Of a DNA stretch of 28,172 nt, positions 27,701 to 28,172 are shown in pieces. The DNA is from a virus, in the IMG/VR virus record IMGVR_UViG_3300030102_000212, positions 30,467 through 58,638 of that record, one strand, 5' to 3'. Each line of letters opens with the position of its first letter. Positions within the stretch are counted from its first letter, which is position 1. Both the position numbers and the translations under genes were made by a program. Below the pieces are notes generated by a model. The model was not told where the DNA came from and made no database searches. It saw only the letters and a program-made list of their open reading frames with translations.

Positions 27701-28106
27701 TGGTAACGCAACTCTAAATTTAGACGGCGCAGACACCTCATGGGCAGCATCTTCAGATGAACGTCTAAAGAAAGATATTGCAGATTCTACAGTAGGTCTT
27801 TCATTTGTTAATGCTTTACGTCCTGTTACCTTCAAGTGGAACGCTAAAAACGCTGTTGCAACTACTTTGCCTCAATATGATGCAGATTCTTCAGATCCTG
27901 TATTTGGAGACGGAAAGGCACATCACGGCTTTATAGCCCAAGAAGTAAAGGCTGTCATTGATGCAAACTCTGATGTAGTCAACGGTCATAACATTTGGCA
28001 TGAAGACCCAGACGGTACGCAGCAAGTTGCACCCGCAGCACTCATCCCAATGCTTGTAAAAGCAATTCAAGAACTTACAGCGCGTGTCGCCGCGCTCGAA
28101 TCATAG
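24708..28106 (+). CDS. tail fibre with YadA-head-like repeats and S74 intramolecular chaperone
   Basis: A 1132-aa protein, the largest in the window. Residues 1-140 form an attachment domain (NDLRLKEIATGDESGTWGTSTNTNLELIAEAFSFG), a fibre start seen in other marine phages. From about 150 to 990 a supra-repeat of about 72 residues recurs roughly eleven times. It contains several short units of NVAVGYGAL / SVAIGxxAL type, like the left-handed beta-roll of YadA-type adhesins. The C-terminal 117 residues are a peptidase S74 chaperone: S1016-D-E-R-L-K-K-D, RPVTFKWN, HHGFIAQEV, ALIPMLVKAIQELTARVAALES. Established for this family: the chaperone trimerises the fibre and cuts itself off just before the S-D-E-R motif. 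The mature fibre would bind the host surface. Confidence 0.93.
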   Translation: MATYVNDLRLKEIATGDESGTWGTSTNTNLELIAEAFSFGTEAITTNADTHTTTIADGATDPGRSLFLKYTGTLDSTCTITIGPNTVSKLWFIENATSGSQSIIISQGTGASITILNGQTKAIYSDGAGSGAAMVDAFTDLSVPSISTSTAGTSNTRIGVNTGDSITSGGNYNVLVGDEAGTALTTGDNNVAIGFEALSTEDANGNNVAVGYRALKTLNAGAESYSVAVGLDAGTSLTTGIRNTLVGAFAGDNLTDADFNVAVGFGALDVDTKGSKSTAVGYGTLESQNFTTSTDSNNTAVGFEAGHVITTGRFNSFIGSLAGSTETGGFYSTGVGYGALFSQNVNGDAHNTAVGYTAGVAVTTGIQNTLIGALTGDALTDADFNVAMGHSALSSDTLGSQSVAVGHGALETQNFTTATNTFNTAIGYQSGNDITTGQQNTLVGSLSGDALTVGTRNVAMGVAALGADTKGSRSVAIGNAALALQNFTTATDVYNVAVGVDAGTNVTTGIQNTLIGGNAGDALTDGAMNVAVGYAALSSEDGSTQSVAIGHNALTAQNTGVTSSHNVAVGSQAGAAVTTGIHNTLIGSLAGDALTDADYNVGVGYGALTNDVLGSQSVAVGYLALGAQNFTTATDAYNTAVGMYAGLSVTTGVENTLIGALAGDALTSGLRNVSVGFASLSSDTLGQNNVAVGYGALFAQNFTTATNAYNTAVGANAGGAVTSGTGNTLLGGLAGDALTQGARNIAVGTAALTNDTLGQYAVAVGYGTLSVQNFTTATNNYNIGIGYLAGENVTTGIRNTLVGAHAGDGLTDSDFNTAVGYGALDSDTLGSQSTAVGYQALTSQNFTTATESHNTAVGYIAGNGLTTGNHTTLVGSLAGYRLTTGNLNVAIGSAALSSETKGDRSVAVGMNALTTQNNTTNVDAYNIGIGLNAGFAITTGIQNTLMGGEVFDTLTTGDRCTAIGYNLAPSAVGVDQEVVLGSNIVGGGANTVRIGTAAGNATLNLDGADTSWAASSDERLKKDIADSTVGLSFVNALRPVTFKWNAKNAVATTLPQYDADSSDPVFGDGKAHHGFIAQEVKAVIDANSDVVNGHNIWHEDPDGTQQVAPAALIPMLVKAIQELTARVAALES
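25150..27600 (+). repeat. about eleven 216-bp supra-repeats in the tail-fibre gene
   Basis: The unit G-x-x-NTLxGxxAGDALTDxDxNVAVG...DTLGSQSVAVGYGAL..QNFTTAT..YNTAVGxxAG...TT is about 72 residues long. One unit near 25650-25790 is shortened and lacks the first half. The best conserved DNA string is close to CAAAACTTCACCACAGC, present in most units. Confidence 0.75.
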
Positions 28107-28114
28107 GAGGACAT

Positions 28115-28172
28115 CATGTCTGAAGAAGCAAGAACCGACGAAGAAAAAGCACAGATGTATCAGGCCATGCTA
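28115..28172 (+). CDS. start of next gene downstream of the tail fibre (partial)
   Basis: ATG at 28115 with AGGAGGACATC as ribosome site, 8 bases after the fibre stop. The 19 visible codons read MSEEARTDEEKAQMYQAML, acidic and helical, and run off the window. Small proteins of similar start follow fibre genes in related phages. Nothing more can be said. Confidence 0.6.

Overview
This window is part of a tailed double-stranded DNA phage genome, most likely a marine podovirus-type phage. The evidence is a dense gene layout with start/stop overlaps, a complete head-packaging and structural module, no tape-measure or sheath gene in view, P22-gp4-like adaptor proteins, and several small protein families (DUF5872-like, DUF6321-like, GGKICPKG-type) that I know mainly from marine phages. 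No integrase or host gene is visible. The host cannot be named from the sequence. One perfect sigma-70 promoter (TTGACA, 17 bp, TATAAT) indicates a bacterial host using ordinary housekeeping transcription.

Layout. Two divergent arms leave a control region at about 7.3-9.4 kb. The leftward arm (1-7285, minus strand) is one tightly packed operon: four small proteins, a DUF3150-like protein, a MoxR/CobS-like AAA+ ATPase, a VWA-type protein carrying an HExxH motif, three unrecognised proteins (two sharing a C-terminal domain), a small coiled-coil protein and, at the window edge, the start of a VRR-NUC nuclease. It is driven by the sigma-70 promoter at 7374-7402. A second short leftward unit (9041-8088) ends in a strong intrinsic terminator at 8052-8082.

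The control region (7286-8051 and 9042-9433) is non-coding and rich in repeats. It holds GGACATT iterons in both orientations, a 28-bp inverted repeat, a (TA)11 tract, three roughly 31-bp direct repeats and perfect copies of the palindrome TTGTACGNNCGTACAA. That palindrome recurs through the whole left arm and I found none in the right arm. I read the region as a candidate replication origin plus a regulatory centre; this is inference.

The rightward arm (9434-28172, plus strand) runs: small and large terminase, portal, a 64-aa protein, a GroES-like co-chaperonin, scaffold, a 149-aa protein, a head structural protein and the major capsid protein. An intrinsic terminator follows, in a position like that of T7 T-phi. 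After it come two structural proteins, a cluster of very basic small proteins, two adaptor-like proteins flanking a zinc-ribbon protein and a 45-aa protein, small structural proteins, a 22-residue beta-repeat protein and a 1132-aa tail fibre ending in an S74 intramolecular chaperone. The window closes inside the next gene. Packaging, head assembly, DNA-exit adaptor and host-recognition genes thus follow assembly order.

The points most worth a second look are the arm-specific palindrome family, the origin-like repeat region, the phage MoxR/DUF3150/VWA operon, and a shared C-terminal K-V-R-G-x-G signature on three otherwise unrelated small proteins.
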